In this document: positions 19,991-30,900 of the stretch, in pieces
Numbering within the stretch: position 1 is the stretch's first letter
How the letters are laid out: each line of letters starts with the position of its first letter
Assembly (NCBI GenBank): GCA_018065125.1
Contig: JAGHTY010000095.1
Location: 1-43,382, forward strand
DNA: 43,382 nt
Reading direction: 5' to 3'
From: Candidatus Minthousia equi
GTDB taxonomy: Bacteria; Bacteroidota; Bacteroidia; Bacteroidales; Bacteroidaceae
Made by a program: the position numbers and the translations under genes
Notes under the pieces: model-generated
Database searches by the model: none
The model's input: only the letters and a program-made list of their open reading frames with translations
What the model was told of the DNA's origin: nothing

Positions 19991-21250
19991 TCATTTTGGT
20001 GCTTTCTCAAATACCTTTTCTAAGGTGTATTCAGGATCATTGTTTTCCCAGGCGTCAACCATGATCTTTACGATTTCCTTGCCATTGGCAATGTACTGTC
20101 CGTTACCATGGTTAATCAAACCAAAGGCATCATCACCTTCCAGGTCGTAGCCATTATCCCAGAAGATACCTGTCATCTTGTGGTCGCGCATAGCCTTGCA
20201 AACATATTCCAGATAATACTTGCGGAACTCCTCGGCGCGTGCATCCTTACGGTGAACACAGCCAAACTCACCAAAGTAAACAGGAATACCATTCTTTACA
20301 TACTTGTCGTACAAACGGTCCAGCATGTCGGTATATGTCTTTTCACTAGTACCTTCTACTATGTCCTTACCTGTATGGCCCCACTCGCTAAACTTGCCGC
20401 TACCAGCATACTCCCATGGGTCATAGCTGTGAACAGCAACCAACAGGTGGTCTGGAGTCTTGTCGGTAGGTAATACCAGGTGCTCGATAGTAAGGTCTGG
20501 ACTACATACATAACCAGGAACACCGATGTAGCGGGTTTCGTTCTTGCCACCAGTAGCACGGATTGCGTCAACGCAAACCTGGTTCCACTGATTTAGAACA
20601 TCGTACTGCTTGCCACCATCAGTAAGGTTGGCACCAGCACCCCACTTGCCATCCTGAATCTCGTTCAGGGTCTCGAACATCAGATAGTTATCTTCATCCT
20701 TGAAACGGTTGGCAATCTGTGTCCACACTGCAGAAAGCTTTGCTTTGATACCCTCGTTCACGGTAGAATCATTGGCAGCCTCTTCAAGCATCAACCAGTG
20801 GTTTTTGCGAACCTCAGGGTCGGTAGCAGCACCAAAACCATCGTGGTGCACATTCAAGACAACTTTCAAACCAGCATTCTTGGCATAGCCTACGATTTCT
20901 GCTACACGATCCATCCATGCCTTCTCGATGGTATAGTCGGGAGCATCACCAATGTGGCCCATCCAAGTAGTAGGGATTCGAACGGTTTTAAAACCTGCCA
21001 CCTTTACGCTGTCGAAAGTAGCCTGAGTTGCAGCTTGGTCGTGCCAGCAGGTCTCATTGGCAACACCATTTTCGTGTGCGTCCATGCTGTTACCAAGGTT
21101 CCAGCCCATACCCATGCTCATGGCATAATCCATGGCTGTTTCGGTTGCTGCCTCTTCTGTACTGGCAGCCTGTTTCTTGTTCTGATTGCAGGCAGTGAAC
21201 AGCAAGCCCAAAGCCAGCATCCAGGCAAAAGATTTAAAGATTTTCTTCAT
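19991..21250 (-). CDS. GH5 family glycoside hydrolase lipoprotein
   Basis: Lipobox LLFTAC; GMGWNLGNSMDA, NVHHDG, FETLNEIQ, YFGEFG. Confidence 0.9.
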   Translation of the reverse strand: MKKIFKSFAWMLALGLLFTACNQNKKQAASTEEAATETAMDYAMSMGMGWNLGNSMDAHENGVANETCWHDQAATQATFDSVKVAGFKTVRIPTTWMGHIGDAPDYTIEKAWMDRVAEIVGYAKNAGLKVVLNVHHDGFGAATDPEVRKNHWLMLEEAANDSTVNEGIKAKLSAVWTQIANRFKDEDNYLMFETLNEIQDGKWGAGANLTDGGKQYDVLNQWNQVCVDAIRATGGKNETRYIGVPGYVCSPDLTIEHLVLPTDKTPDHLLVAVHSYDPWEYAGSGKFSEWGHTGKDIVEGTSEKTYTDMLDRLYDKYVKNGIPVYFGEFGCVHRKDARAEEFRKYYLEYVCKAMRDHKMTGIFWDNGYDLEGDDAFGLINHGNGQYIANGKEIVKIMVDAWENNDPEYTLEKVFEKAPK

Positions 21251-21375
21251 AAATAATACGTTTTGTTAGTTAGTTGTGGCAAAGGTAATGTTTTTTTGTA
21301 TAACGGCAAAAAAAAGAACCTGCCATCATTGATGACAGGTTCGCAAGTATTGAAAAAGTTAGGTTCTTTTTAGTC

Positions 21376-22134
21376 TTAACGACGACCAGTGCGAGTTACG
21401 CGTGTACCGTTCTCATTGTTAGTGCGATTGGTACGGGTAGTAGTTTCGCGGGTGGTAGTGGTAGTCGTTGTAGTGGTAGTTGTGTTCTGACGACGATTCT
21501 CGCTGCGGTTTACGCTAGGCGTATTCTGGCGATTATTCTCGTTGCGGTTCACATTACCATTGTTTACAGGCTTGTTATTGTTATTATTATTGTTTCTGTT
21601 GTTCATGCGCTCGTTGCCTACACGGTTAACTGGCTGAACATAACCATTGTTTCGACGAGTTGCGCGAACAGCCTCACGATGCATGTCGGTACGACCACGG
21701 TAATAAGTAATGTTGTTCATGTTGCCACCACGGTATGCCTTGTAGTTGGTAGGACGGCTGCAGTAGTAGCGGTTGTGATCGTAGTAGCGGTTGTAGATTA
21801 CGAAACTGAAACGGTTGTTGATAACACGAACAGGGTTCAGGAAGTAATCTAGAGCCAGGAATGTGTGCCACTGCCATGGAGTAAGCACGTAGCTCAAGTG
21901 ATTGTACCAGCGGTTGTATTCTGAAGTATAGCTGTGGCCTACCTTATCCAGGCAGCGGAAGTAGTCGTAGTTGATTTCGTACACGTCATCCATCTGCATG
22001 GCAGTGAGGTGCAATTCATAACCCATCTTGTCGGTCAAGAAAAGAGCCTCCTGACGTGAACGGCTTGCGCTCAGTGCGAAAACATTTACTGAAGTTGTCA
22101 TTACAACCAAAAGGGTGAGGATCATCTTTTTCAT
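21376..22134 (-). CDS. Secreted hypothetical protein with low-complexity Asn/Thr tail
   Basis: Signal peptide then conserved-looking N-terminal half; NNRNNNNNNNKPVNNGN and TTTTTTTTTTTTRETTTRTNRTN. Confidence 0.65.
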   Translation of the reverse strand: MKKMILTLLVVMTTSVNVFALSASRSRQEALFLTDKMGYELHLTAMQMDDVYEINYDYFRCLDKVGHSYTSEYNRWYNHLSYVLTPWQWHTFLALDYFLNPVRVINNRFSFVIYNRYYDHNRYYCSRPTNYKAYRGGNMNNITYYRGRTDMHREAVRATRRNNGYVQPVNRVGNERMNNRNNNNNNNKPVNNGNVNRNENNRQNTPSVNRSENRRQNTTTTTTTTTTTRETTTRTNRTNNENGTRVTRTGRR

Positions 22135-22335
22135 AATCGTATGTTTTAAATGGTTCTTAAATCTTTTTTATGTTTCTCTGTTTCTCTGTTGCAAAGGTAG
22201 GGGATATTTTTTCTTATGCAAAGTAAAAATCCCTAAAATAAACGGGGATTTTTCCTAAAGTGTATAGGGATTTTTGCTTTTCTCGTTATTTATAACTAAC
22301 TTCGCACATGAAGAAAACAAACTAAATGAAGATAA

Positions 22336-23556
22336 ATGAAACTGATAGAAAGATTCTTGAAATATGTATCGTTTGATACCCAGAGCAGTGAAACAACCGG
22401 TACCAATCCCAGCACCCAAAAGCAGTTTGCCCTGGCAGAATACCTGCGTGACGAACTGGTAGGCATGGGCCTGCAGGATGTGGAACTTACCGACAAGTGT
22501 TACCTGTATGCCACCCTTCCTGCCAATACGGATAAGAAGGTGCCTGCCGTTGGTTTCATTGCCCACATGGATACTTCGCCAGATGCCAGTGGTGCTAACA
22601 TCAAGCCACAAATTCTAAAATATGAAGGAGGTGATGTGGTGTTGAACGAGGAAAAGAATGTGGTAATGACTCCACAGGAGTTTCCCGAGCTGATGCACTA
22701 TGTTGGTCAAGAGTTAATCCTTACCGATGGCACAACTTTACTTGGCGCTGATGATAAGGCTGGCATTGCCGAGATTATAAGTGGCGTGGCATATCTGCAG
22801 CAGCACCCCGAGATAAAGCATGGCACTATCCGCCTTGGATTTACGCCAGATGAAGAGGTGGGCTGTGGTGCCGACTTCTTCGATGTGCAGAAGTTTAACT
22901 GTGCATGGGCCTATACCTTTGATGGAGGTGAAGTAGGAGAGTTGGAATACGAGAACTTCAATGCTGCATCAGGAAAGGTGGATTTCATAGGTCAGAACGT
23001 GCATCCTGGCTATGCCAAGGACAAGATGGTGAATGCCCTGCGCATGGCCAATGAGTTTGTGAACCTAATTCCTGCCGATGAAAGTCCGGAGCATACCGAA
23101 GGATACGAAGGTTTCTATCACTTGATGGATATTCATGGCGGGGTAGAGGAGGCTACCGTTCGATATATCATACGTGACCATAGTCGTGAAATATTCGAAA
23201 AACGCAAGCAGCTGTTCCTGGATAAGGCAAGTGAACTGGCACAGAAGTATGGTTCCAGCCGTGTGCAGGCAGTGGTGACCGACTCTTATTATAATATGTT
23301 GGAAAAACTGCAGGAAGCCATGTATGTAGTAGATCTTGCAAAGGAAGCCATGCGTCTGGCGGGTGTAGAACCAAAGGTGATGCCTATTCGTGGCGGAACA
23401 GATGGTGCCCGCCTGAGTTTCATGGGATTGCCTTGTCCAAACATCTTTGCTGGTGGCGTGAATTTCCACGGACGTTTTGAATATGTACCTATTCCATCTA
23501 TGGAAAAAGCCATGATGACCATGGTGAATATTGCGGCACTGGTTGCTAAACAATAG
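22336..23556 (+). CDS. pepT: Peptidase T
   Basis: [62 protein letters not shown]. Confidence 0.96.
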   Translation: MKLIERFLKYVSFDTQSSETTGTNPSTQKQFALAEYLRDELVGMGLQDVELTDKCYLYATLPANTDKKVPAVGFIAHMDTSPDASGANIKPQILKYEGGDVVLNEEKNVVMTPQEFPELMHYVGQELILTDGTTLLGADDKAGIAEIISGVAYLQQHPEIKHGTIRLGFTPDEEVGCGADFFDVQKFNCAWAYTFDGGEVGELEYENFNAASGKVDFIGQNVHPGYAKDKMVNALRMANEFVNLIPADESPEHTEGYEGFYHLMDIHGGVEEATVRYIIRDHSREIFEKRKQLFLDKASELAQKYGSSRVQAVVTDSYYNMLEKLQEAMYVVDLAKEAMRLAGVEPKVMPIRGGTDGARLSFMGLPCPNIFAGGVNFHGRFEYVPIPSMEKAMMTMVNIAALVAKQ

Positions 23557-23561
23557 TATTT

Positions 23562-25826
23562 ATGGGAGAACTGCCTCATCTTATTACCGATCTGGCCCTG
23601 ATTCTTACTGTGGCAGGTTTGGTAACCCTTCTGTTCAAACGACTGAAGCAGCCGCTTGTACTGGGTTATGTGATGGCTGGATTTTTGGCCAGTCCTCATA
23701 TGCCTTATACTCCTTCAGTTCAGGATATGCCTGATATCCATACCTGGGCGGATATAGGTGTTATCTTCCTGTTGTTTGGCTTAGGCTTGGAATTTAGCTT
23801 CAAGAAGATTGTGAAGATGGGAACTGCTCCTGTGATAGCGGCTTGCTCTATCATCTTCTTCATGATGTTCACGGGCTATCTGGTAGGGCGGTTGTTCTCC
23901 TGGCCACAAATGGACTGTCTGTTCCTTGGTGGCATGCTGGCCATGTCATCTACCACCATTATCTATAAGGCATTCGATGACTTAGGTCTGCGGCAGCAAC
24001 GTTTCACAGGCTTGGTTCTCAGTGTGCTGATTCTGGAAGATATCCTTGCCATTGTACTGATGGTGGTATTGAGTACCGTGGCAGTGAGTCAGCAGTTCGA
24101 GGGAGGACAGATGTTTGCCAGCATTCTGAAACTGGTATTCTTCCTGATTCTTTGGTTTGTAGTAGGTATTTACCTGGTTCCCTTATTCCTGCGTAAAAAC
24201 CGCAGTGAAATGAGCAATGAAACTTTGTTGGTGGTGGCATTAGGCCTATGCTTTGCCATGGTGGTACTGGCATCGGTTGTGGGCTTTAGTCCTGCTTTTG
24301 GAGCTTTCATGATGGGTAGCATCCTGGCCGAGACAGTGGAAGCCGAGAAGATAGAGCATTTAGTAACGCCAGTAAAGGATCTGTTTGGCGCCATCTTCTT
24401 TGTATCGGTTGGTATGCTGGTTGATCCTGCCGTGCTGGTAGAGTATGCTTTGCCAATCATAGTCATTACCATTGCTATCTTGGCGGGTCAGGCAGTGTTC
24501 GGCTCTGGTAGTTTTGTGCTGGCAGGACAACCTTTAAAGGTTGCTATGCAGTGTGGATTCTCTATGGCACAGATTGGTGAGTTTGCCTTTATCATTGCTT
24601 CATTGGGCGTTTCTTTAGGTGTAACTAGTCCACATCTATATCCTATAGTGGTTGCTGTTTCGGTAATCACAACATTCCTTACACCTTACATGATAAGGTT
24701 GTCGGGACCTGCATTCCAAAGGGCAGATGCCCGCTTGCCACAGAAATGGAAGAAACTGTTGGAACGCTATGCCGATGGAAGTGAGAACAGCGAAATTACT
24801 CATTCTACCGATTGGCACATCTTGCTGATGTCACTGCTGAAGTTGGTAGGTGTGTATATGGTGCTTACCATTGCTGTTATCCTGATTATGTTCCATGGTG
24901 TGGCACCATTGCTGAGTAAGGTGCTTCCAGAATTCTGGACAAGCCTCATTGCCTGCCTCATGACGGTTTCACTAGTGTCGCCTTTCCTTCGTGCGGTGGT
25001 AATGAAGAAGAATAACTCCATTGAGTTCAAGAACCTTTGGCATACCTCTATCTATAACCGTTTCCCTCTCATCGCTCTTATCTTGGTAAGGGTAGTGATT
25101 GCCATGCTTACAGTAGGTTATATCATAACGCATTTCTTCACTCTTTCTGTTGGCATGATGCTGGTGCTGGGTGTGGTGGCAGTTGTGGCAATGGTATTTT
25201 CACGTCGTTTGAAGAAACATTCCATCTCTTTGGAACGAACCTTTATGCAGAACCTGCGTTCGCGCGACATACGTGAAGAACACATGGGTCGAAAGAAACC
25301 TTTGTATGCCGGACATCTGCTTTCACGTGATATACACTTGTCGGATGTAGAGGTGCCTATGAACAGCTACTGGTGCGGCAAGACGCTGAGTGAACTTTCT
25401 CTGGGTAGAAAGTTTGGCGTGCATGTATCTTCTATCCTGCGAGGACGCAGAAGACTGAATATACCTAAGGGAACCGATGTTATATATCCTGGCGACCATT
25501 TGCAGGTGATAGGTACCGACGAGCAGCTAGGTCAGTTTGTAAAGCATATTACAGCACAGGTATTCCCAGATGACCAGGATTTGGAGGAGCGCGAAATGAA
25601 GCTTCGCCAGCTGGTTATAACTGCAGATTCTCCTTTGTGCGGAAAGACTATTCCCCAGAGTGGCTTGCGCGACAAATACCACTGTATGATAGTGGGTGTT
25701 GATGCCGAAGGTGATTCTCTGCGTACCCCCGACCTGAATACACCACTGACCGAAGGTGATGTGATATGGATTGTTGGAGAAGTAAAGGATATTATGAACC
25801 TTATCAGTATAAAAAATGAAAAGTGA
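23562..25826 (+). CDS. CPA2 (Kef-type) cation:proton antiporter with C-terminal RCK/TrkA-C domains
   Basis: About 12 TM segments, LGLEFSFKKI, SSTTIIYKAFDDLGL, and two TrkA-C-like segments. Confidence 0.9.
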   Translation: MGELPHLITDLALILTVAGLVTLLFKRLKQPLVLGYVMAGFLASPHMPYTPSVQDMPDIHTWADIGVIFLLFGLGLEFSFKKIVKMGTAPVIAACSIIFFMMFTGYLVGRLFSWPQMDCLFLGGMLAMSSTTIIYKAFDDLGLRQQRFTGLVLSVLILEDILAIVLMVVLSTVAVSQQFEGGQMFASILKLVFFLILWFVVGIYLVPLFLRKNRSEMSNETLLVVALGLCFAMVVLASVVGFSPAFGAFMMGSILAETVEAEKIEHLVTPVKDLFGAIFFVSVGMLVDPAVLVEYALPIIVITIAILAGQAVFGSGSFVLAGQPLKVAMQCGFSMAQIGEFAFIIASLGVSLGVTSPHLYPIVVAVSVITTFLTPYMIRLSGPAFQRADARLPQKWKKLLERYADGSENSEITHSTDWHILLMSLLKLVGVYMVLTIAVILIMFHGVAPLLSKVLPEFWTSLIACLMTVSLVSPFLRAVVMKKNNSIEFKNLWHTSIYNRFPLIALILVRVVIAMLTVGYIITHFFTLSVGMMLVLGVVAVVAMVFSRRLKKHSISLERTFMQNLRSRDIREEHMGRKKPLYAGHLLSRDIHLSDVEVPMNSYWCGKTLSELSLGRKFGVHVSSILRGRRRLNIPKGTDVIYPGDHLQVIGTDEQLGQFVKHITAQVFPDDQDLEEREMKLRQLVITADSPLCGKTIPQSGLRDKYHCMIVGVDAEGDSLRTPDLNTPLTEGDVIWIVGEVKDIMNLISIKNEK

Positions 25827-26241
25827 TCCAAAAGACTGTCTCTATTGTACTAATAATGAGACATTGCACAATTTGATGATTGAAATTGCGCACCTGCGTG
25901 TTTCTCGTGTTTTCCTGTTCAAGGAACAAACTTATTATGGCCGTTGCCTGGTGGCATACGACGAGCATGTGAATGATTTAAACGAATTGAGTGATGAAGA
26001 GCGTAATGCGTTCATGGCAGATGTGGCACAGACCACCCGCGCCATGCAGAAGGCATTCAATCCAGAAAAGATTAACTATGGCGCATACAGCGACAAGTTA
26101 TCACATTTGCATTTCCATTTAGCTCCTAAATATGTAGATGGACCTGATTATGGAGGTATTTTCCAGATGAATCCAGGTAAGGTTTACTTAACTGATGCAG
26201 AATATCAGGAGATGATAGAGAAAATGAAAGCAAACTTATAA
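25816..26241 (+). CDS. HIT family protein
   Basis: HLHFHLAPKY histidine triad; start overlaps the antiporter stop. Confidence 0.9.
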   Translation: MKSDPKDCLYCTNNETLHNLMIEIAHLRVSRVFLFKEQTYYGRCLVAYDEHVNDLNELSDEERNAFMADVAQTTRAMQKAFNPEKINYGAYSDKLSHLHFHLAPKYVDGPDYGGIFQMNPGKVYLTDAEYQEMIEKMKANL

Positions 26242-26244
26242 AAA

Positions 26245-26282
26245 AAGAAAAGGGTTAGAGAGCGAACTCTAACCCTTTTCTT
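26245..26282. terminator. Bidirectional intrinsic terminator
   Basis: AAGAAAAGGGTTAGAG-AGCGAA-CTCTAACCCTTTTCTT, perfect 16-bp stem. Confidence 0.92.
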
Positions 26283-26289
26283 ATATACT

Positions 26290-26333
26290 CTTTAAACTTT
26301 TAAACTTTTAAACTCTTAAACCTTTAAACCTTT
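26290..26333. repeat. TTTAAACT 8-bp-period array in the 3' UTR of the DUF5606 gene
   Basis: CTTTAAACTTTTAAACTTTTAAACTCTTAAACCTTTAAACC. Confidence 0.85.
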
Positions 26334-26751
26334 ATTCTGCTTCTGCAGTTTCCTCAGGTTCAACAAATTCGTTGATGCCATTTACAATCAGCAGATTGTA
26401 CCACTGAATCAATTTCTTTACATCAGATGCATGAACGCGGTCGCGGTCGAACTCTGGTAATACCTTAGCAAATAGGTCGAACAACTCATCCTTGCTGGCA
26501 TTCTTGTAGTCCATTTCTACAACCTTACCTTCCTGCAGGTTCTTCAGGGATTCCAGAATCTGTGGCAGAGGCACATCATCTGCATCGGTGTACATAGCAA
26601 TATCGTTCAGTGAGATAACCTTGTCGGTACCCATAATAGGCATGCGCTTCTTGGCTGCATCCACTGATTCTACAATCAGACAACGGTTGCCGCGTGAAAC
26701 CAGCTTATACAGGCCTGGCTTGCCAGAAACGGCTAAGATCTTCTTCAACAT
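26332..26751 (-). CDS. DUF5606 domain protein
   Basis: MLKKILAVSGKPGLYKLVSRGNRCLIVES; adjacent to coaE as in Bacteroidetes. Confidence 0.85.
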   Translation of the reverse strand: MLKKILAVSGKPGLYKLVSRGNRCLIVESVDAAKKRMPIMGTDKVISLNDIAMYTDADDVPLPQILESLKNLQEGKVVEMDYKNASKDELFDLFAKVLPEFDRDRVHASDVKKLIQWYNLLIVNGINEFVEPEETAEAE

Positions 26752-26814
26752 AGTATTCTTATTTTATAATTAGTAATCAAATTCGAGTGCAAAAGTACGC
26801 TTTTCTGCCGAAGC

Positions 26815-27411
26815 TTACAAAGCATTGTTTCTAAAAAAACTTAATACAGCCTGCAACTGCTGCACTATATCGGTATGTCCATCGTTCACGATATGATAGT
26901 CGGAATGTTGCAGTCTTTCTTCATCGCTTGTTTGCAGATTCATGCGTTCGCGGGCTTTCTCTTCAGTAGTATGGTCACGCTGGATAATGCGTTCTATGCG
27001 TACGTCCTCGGGTGCAGTAACGGTAATGATTTTATCCACTAATACGTCAAATCCCGATTCGAAAAGAATGGCACATTCCATGGCAACGATATCGGTTTTC
27101 TGTTTTTTTACCCATTTCTTGAAATCTGCCTTTACCCGGGGATGAATAATGGCATTTACCTGCTTTGCATGTGCATCGGAGGCAAAAAGATAGTTGGCCA
27201 GTACAGGTTTGTTCAGTTCACCATTTCCCAGATACACATCAGGTCCTACCAACCTTGTTAGTTCCTTGCGGATAACCTTGTCAGTAACATTCAGGCGTTT
27301 TGCCTCGTCGTCAGAGTAGTAAATGGGAATTTGGAAATGTTTTTCCAATAGGTGGCACACATAACTCTTGCCACTGCCAATGCCTCCGGTTATGCCAAGA
27401 ATCGTTGCCAT
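26815..27411 (-). CDS. coaE: Dephospho-CoA kinase
   Basis: MATILGITGGIGSGKSYVCHLLE. Confidence 0.95.
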   Translation of the reverse strand: MATILGITGGIGSGKSYVCHLLEKHFQIPIYYSDDEAKRLNVTDKVIRKELTRLVGPDVYLGNGELNKPVLANYLFASDAHAKQVNAIIHPRVKADFKKWVKKQKTDIVAMECAILFESGFDVLVDKIITVTAPEDVRIERIIQRDHTTEEKARERMNLQTSDEERLQHSDYHIVNDGHTDIVQQLQAVLSFFRNNAL

Positions 27412-27412
27412 G

Positions 27413-28387
27413 TTATTGCTTGTCTTCAATCAGATAATCAATTTCCTTTGGCCAAAGGCCCACATGCTTGATGCTTCTTGGGTGTCCAATCAGTTTTGGC
27501 GTACAGTGTGAATCAGCACTTTGCTGCACTTCGCTGTAATCCACCTGAATCAGGAAGTCCTCGGCCTTTATCTTGTTGTAGTTAGCCAGTACAGTCTGGA
27601 AAGTAACGGTAACCTTAGCGGGGAAAGTACGAAGTATTTTTCCTTCTGGCACATTGATTGGAACGATAGGAACCTCCAGACTCTTCTGCGTAAGCTGTGA
27701 CACGCAGATTTCCATGTTCACTTTATTTGGAATGGTTTTCACATTACTCATGTGTGCCAGTTCGGTTTCTACCTTCAGGGTGTCGGTGAGTTCCTGGTAG
27801 CTCACAGGCGAGATATACACGCATTGCATGGTGTCCAGTCGGTTCTGTGGGGCATATACCGTAATGGTATCGGGATTAAAACGTATGTTTGTAACATCAT
27901 ACTGCTGCTTTGCCGAAGTGTCTCCTGCAAAACGAACGGGCAGACGCTTGGCTTTTCCGCGTGTATAAACCACGTCGTAGTTGTCGGGCTTGATAGATAT
28001 CAGCACCGTTGAGGCTTGCAGCTTTTCTATTACCTGACGTCGAATCTCGGCACTTGAGATGCGGAAACTAGTACCCTTGTTCTTGTAATCATCAAAATTG
28101 ATGCGTACGGGTGACGGTGTATTTCCGTAAGAATAGGATAGGAGTACAAATCCCTTGTCCTTTACCGTAACTTTTATCTCCGAAGGAATATCAGAGGTAA
28201 TTACCACGTTCGAAGGCACGTTGGTAAACTCCAGTCCAATGTTCAGTTCCTTTTCGTAATCCTCGTTCAGGGTTTGCAATAGCCAGAACAAGCCAGCAAG
28301 GCATACAAAAAACAAGAAGACCAGAAACTCCTTGCCCTTTTTACTGAACAAGAAGTTCTTGATCTTCGAATTGTCCTCTGTATGCAT
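27413..28387 (-). CDS. YbbR-like domain protein
   Basis: N-terminal TM segment, YbbR-like repeats, position between yajC and coaE. Confidence 0.85.
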   Translation of the reverse strand: MHTEDNSKIKNFLFSKKGKEFLVFLFFVCLAGLFWLLQTLNEDYEKELNIGLEFTNVPSNVVITSDIPSEIKVTVKDKGFVLLSYSYGNTPSPVRINFDDYKNKGTSFRISSAEIRRQVIEKLQASTVLISIKPDNYDVVYTRGKAKRLPVRFAGDTSAKQQYDVTNIRFNPDTITVYAPQNRLDTMQCVYISPVSYQELTDTLKVETELAHMSNVKTIPNKVNMEICVSQLTQKSLEVPIVPINVPEGKILRTFPAKVTVTFQTVLANYNKIKAEDFLIQVDYSEVQQSADSHCTPKLIGHPRSIKHVGLWPKEIDYLIEDKQ

Positions 28388-28399
28388 AAGCTTTGCAGA

Positions 28400-28717
28400 T
28401 TACTTGCCCTGCTCCTGTGTTGCAGCAGCGTTGGCAAAGATGCAAGAGCGATCTACCTTAATCTTTACACCGGTAGCTACTTCCAAGGTAACAACAGGGT
28501 TGTTGTCCTCGATGTGGCTGATCTTTCCATATACACCACCGCTGGTGATGACTTCCTGGCCAACTGCCAGAGAATTACGGAACTTCTGGATTTCTTTCTG
28601 ACGCTTCTGCTGTGGACGAATCATAAAGAAATACATGATGGCAATCATTGCTGCAATCATGATGAAGAACGACATGCCTCCACCTTGTGCTTGAGCCTGC
28701 AATAAAATAGTGTTCAT
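28400..28717 (-). CDS. yajC: Preprotein translocase subunit YajC
   Basis: FFIMIAAMIAIMYFFMIRPQQKRQKEIQKFRNSLAVGQEVITSGGVYGKI. Confidence 0.95.
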   Translation of the reverse strand: MNTILLQAQAQGGGMSFFIMIAAMIAIMYFFMIRPQQKRQKEIQKFRNSLAVGQEVITSGGVYGKISHIEDNNPVVTLEVATGVKIKVDRSCIFANAAATQEQGK

Positions 28718-28736
28718 TTTCGATATTATTTATTTG

Positions 28737-29660
28737 TTACTTAATCAGTTTTTTCTCCTTAATCAGTGCCTTGGCAATGTGGTCCAGCATGGCATTCACA
28801 TAGCTTCCACTCTTAGGAGTGCTGTACAGCTTGGCAATCTCAACATACTCGTTGATGCTCACGCTGATAGGTATGTTTGGAAAACTGGTAATCTCGGCCA
28901 GGGCAATCTGCATGATAACCACATCCATGAATGCCAAACGGTTTAGTTCCCAGTTCTTTGAGTGCTCACCCATCAGGTGCTGGTAATACTCGCCATTGAG
29001 GATAGAGCGACGCAACAATCGGCTGGCAAACTCCATGTCTTCATTGTCCTTGTACTCTGGAAGCAGTTCCTGGTCGGCACCATTGCTTTCCTCAAAGCGC
29101 TTGATTGTCTTCAGTACAAAAGTATCTACAATTTCCTTGTCATCGTTCCAGTAAAGGCTCATTTCTTCCAGTACGGCATCCAGATCCTCGTTCTTGCAGA
29201 TAAAGTTCTTATATATCTTTCTCCACAGCTCACGGTCCTCCTCGTAGGTAGATTCACCGCCAGCCATGTATTCGGTATATATTTCGCTTTGCTGAATCTG
29301 TTCCAACAAGGTACGCAGGAAGTTTTCCTCGTTGTCCCAGTTCTTTTTCTTGTTTTCTTGGAAATCCTGCAACATCTTGTTGCTTTCCAATTGGTTAATG
29401 AACTTGTTATCCACAAACTTGCGGTTAACAACTACTCCAGTATTCAATCGTGCATTCTTCCTCTCCTCAACCTCTACTCTTAGAGATGCCCGCTTGTTGA
29501 TATCCACCATCAACAGAAGAAGTAGATTGTACAAATCATATGCTTTTGAAAGGCTGAACATTAACTCCTTTTCGGCATTGTCAATGGTTCTGTCGCCATT
29601 CTGGTAATAAGCATAAATAATCTGAACAACCTTTAAGCGGATTAAGTCTCTGTTAATCAT
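28737..29660 (-). CDS. nusB: Transcription antitermination factor NusB
   Basis: INRDLIRLKVVQIIYAYYQ start; C-terminal NISVSINEYVEIAKLYSTPKSGSYVNAMLD. Confidence 0.93.
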   Translation of the reverse strand: MINRDLIRLKVVQIIYAYYQNGDRTIDNAEKELMFSLSKAYDLYNLLLLLMVDINKRASLRVEVEERKNARLNTGVVVNRKFVDNKFINQLESNKMLQDFQENKKKNWDNEENFLRTLLEQIQQSEIYTEYMAGGESTYEEDRELWRKIYKNFICKNEDLDAVLEEMSLYWNDDKEIVDTFVLKTIKRFEESNGADQELLPEYKDNEDMEFASRLLRRSILNGEYYQHLMGEHSKNWELNRLAFMDVVIMQIALAEITSFPNIPISVSINEYVEIAKLYSTPKSGSYVNAMLDHIAKALIKEKKLIK

Positions 29661-29828
29661 AATTCTTAAAAATTCGTTCCTAAATGAATGTGCAAATGTA
29701 GGTAAAAAAAAGATGATTTCCTAATCAATTCGTATTTTTTATGTAAACAATCAAACTTTCATTCCAAATGCTTGCACCATTGTGATAAAATTGTGAATTT
29801 TACCCTGTTTTTAAGAGTTTGAAGCATT

Positions 29829-30152
29829 ATGGAGGAAAAAAACATTCTTTATTCCAGCTCGGTGAAGGCTGGTAAACGCATCTATTATATAGATGTTAAG
29901 CAAACCCGTGGAGGTGAGATGTTCCTGTCGGTTACAGAAAGCAAGAAACTGTCCGGAGCAGAAGGAGAGGTGCCTAATTACATGAAACAAAAGATATTCT
30001 TGTATCGTGAGGATTTTGAGAAGTTTATGAGTAGTTTGCAGGATGCCATGGACTTTATTGCCGACAAGCAAGGGGTGTCTACACCACGTTATGAGAGCGA
30101 AGAACCTGTAACTCAAACCGAAGAAGATATAAAACTCGATATAGAATTTTAG
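29829..30152 (+). CDS. DUF3276 (PUR family) protein
   Basis: ILYSSSVKAGKRIYYIDVKQTRGGEMFLSVTESKK. Confidence 0.88.
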   Translation: MEEKNILYSSSVKAGKRIYYIDVKQTRGGEMFLSVTESKKLSGAEGEVPNYMKQKIFLYREDFEKFMSSLQDAMDFIADKQGVSTPRYESEEPVTQTEEDIKLDIEF

Positions 30153-30293
30153 CAAAAAGTGCGGGAATTATTTCCCTATCTAAAAGAAAATCCGTACCTT
30201 TGCGCCGCTTTTCGGCACAATATGTGGAAATCGTCCACTGTGTGATGGCGAATTAAGCGTAATATTAACAACTTAATTTAGAGTAACACAATT

Positions 30294-30887
30294 ATGAAGT
30301 CAATTGACATTAAGGGTACCGCTCGTACCGAAACCGGTAAGAAGAGCACCCGCGAAACTCGTAAGGCTGGTTCAGTTCCTTGCGTATTGTACGGTGAGAA
30401 GAAGGGTGAGAATGGTCTGCCAGTAGCAACTCATTTCTCAGTAGAGGTTGCAGAATTGCGTAACTTGGTTTACACTCCAAACATTTACAGTGTAAACTTG
30501 ACTATCGATGGTCAGGAGTGCAAGGCAATCTTGAAGGACATTCAGTTCCACCCAGTTAAGGATACTATTCTGCATGTTGATTTCTATGAAATCACCGAAA
30601 CTAAGCCTATCGTTATGGAGGTACCTATCTCATTGAACGGTTTGGCAGTCGGTGTACGTGCCGGTGGTAAGCTGCAGGCTCAGGTTCGTAAGTTGAAGGT
30701 AAAGGCTGTTTACACTTCTATTCCTGAGAAGCTGGACATCGATGTAACTGCTTTGGATCTGGGTAAGACCATCAAGGTAGGTGAGCTTTCTTTCGAGGGC
30801 CTGGAATTGGTAACTCCAAAGGAGGTTGTAGTATGTGCAGTTCGCTTGACCCGTGCTGCTCGTGGTGCTGCTGCCGCTCAGAAGTAA
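30294..30887 (+). CDS. rplY: 50S ribosomal protein L25/Ctc
   Basis: MKSIDIKGTARTETGKKSTRETRKAGSVPCVLYG. Confidence 0.95.
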   Translation: MKSIDIKGTARTETGKKSTRETRKAGSVPCVLYGEKKGENGLPVATHFSVEVAELRNLVYTPNIYSVNLTIDGQECKAILKDIQFHPVKDTILHVDFYEITETKPIVMEVPISLNGLAVGVRAGGKLQAQVRKLKVKAVYTSIPEKLDIDVTALDLGKTIKVGELSFEGLELVTPKEVVVCAVRLTRAARGAAAAQK

Positions 30888-30900
30888 TTGCAGTTAGTGC

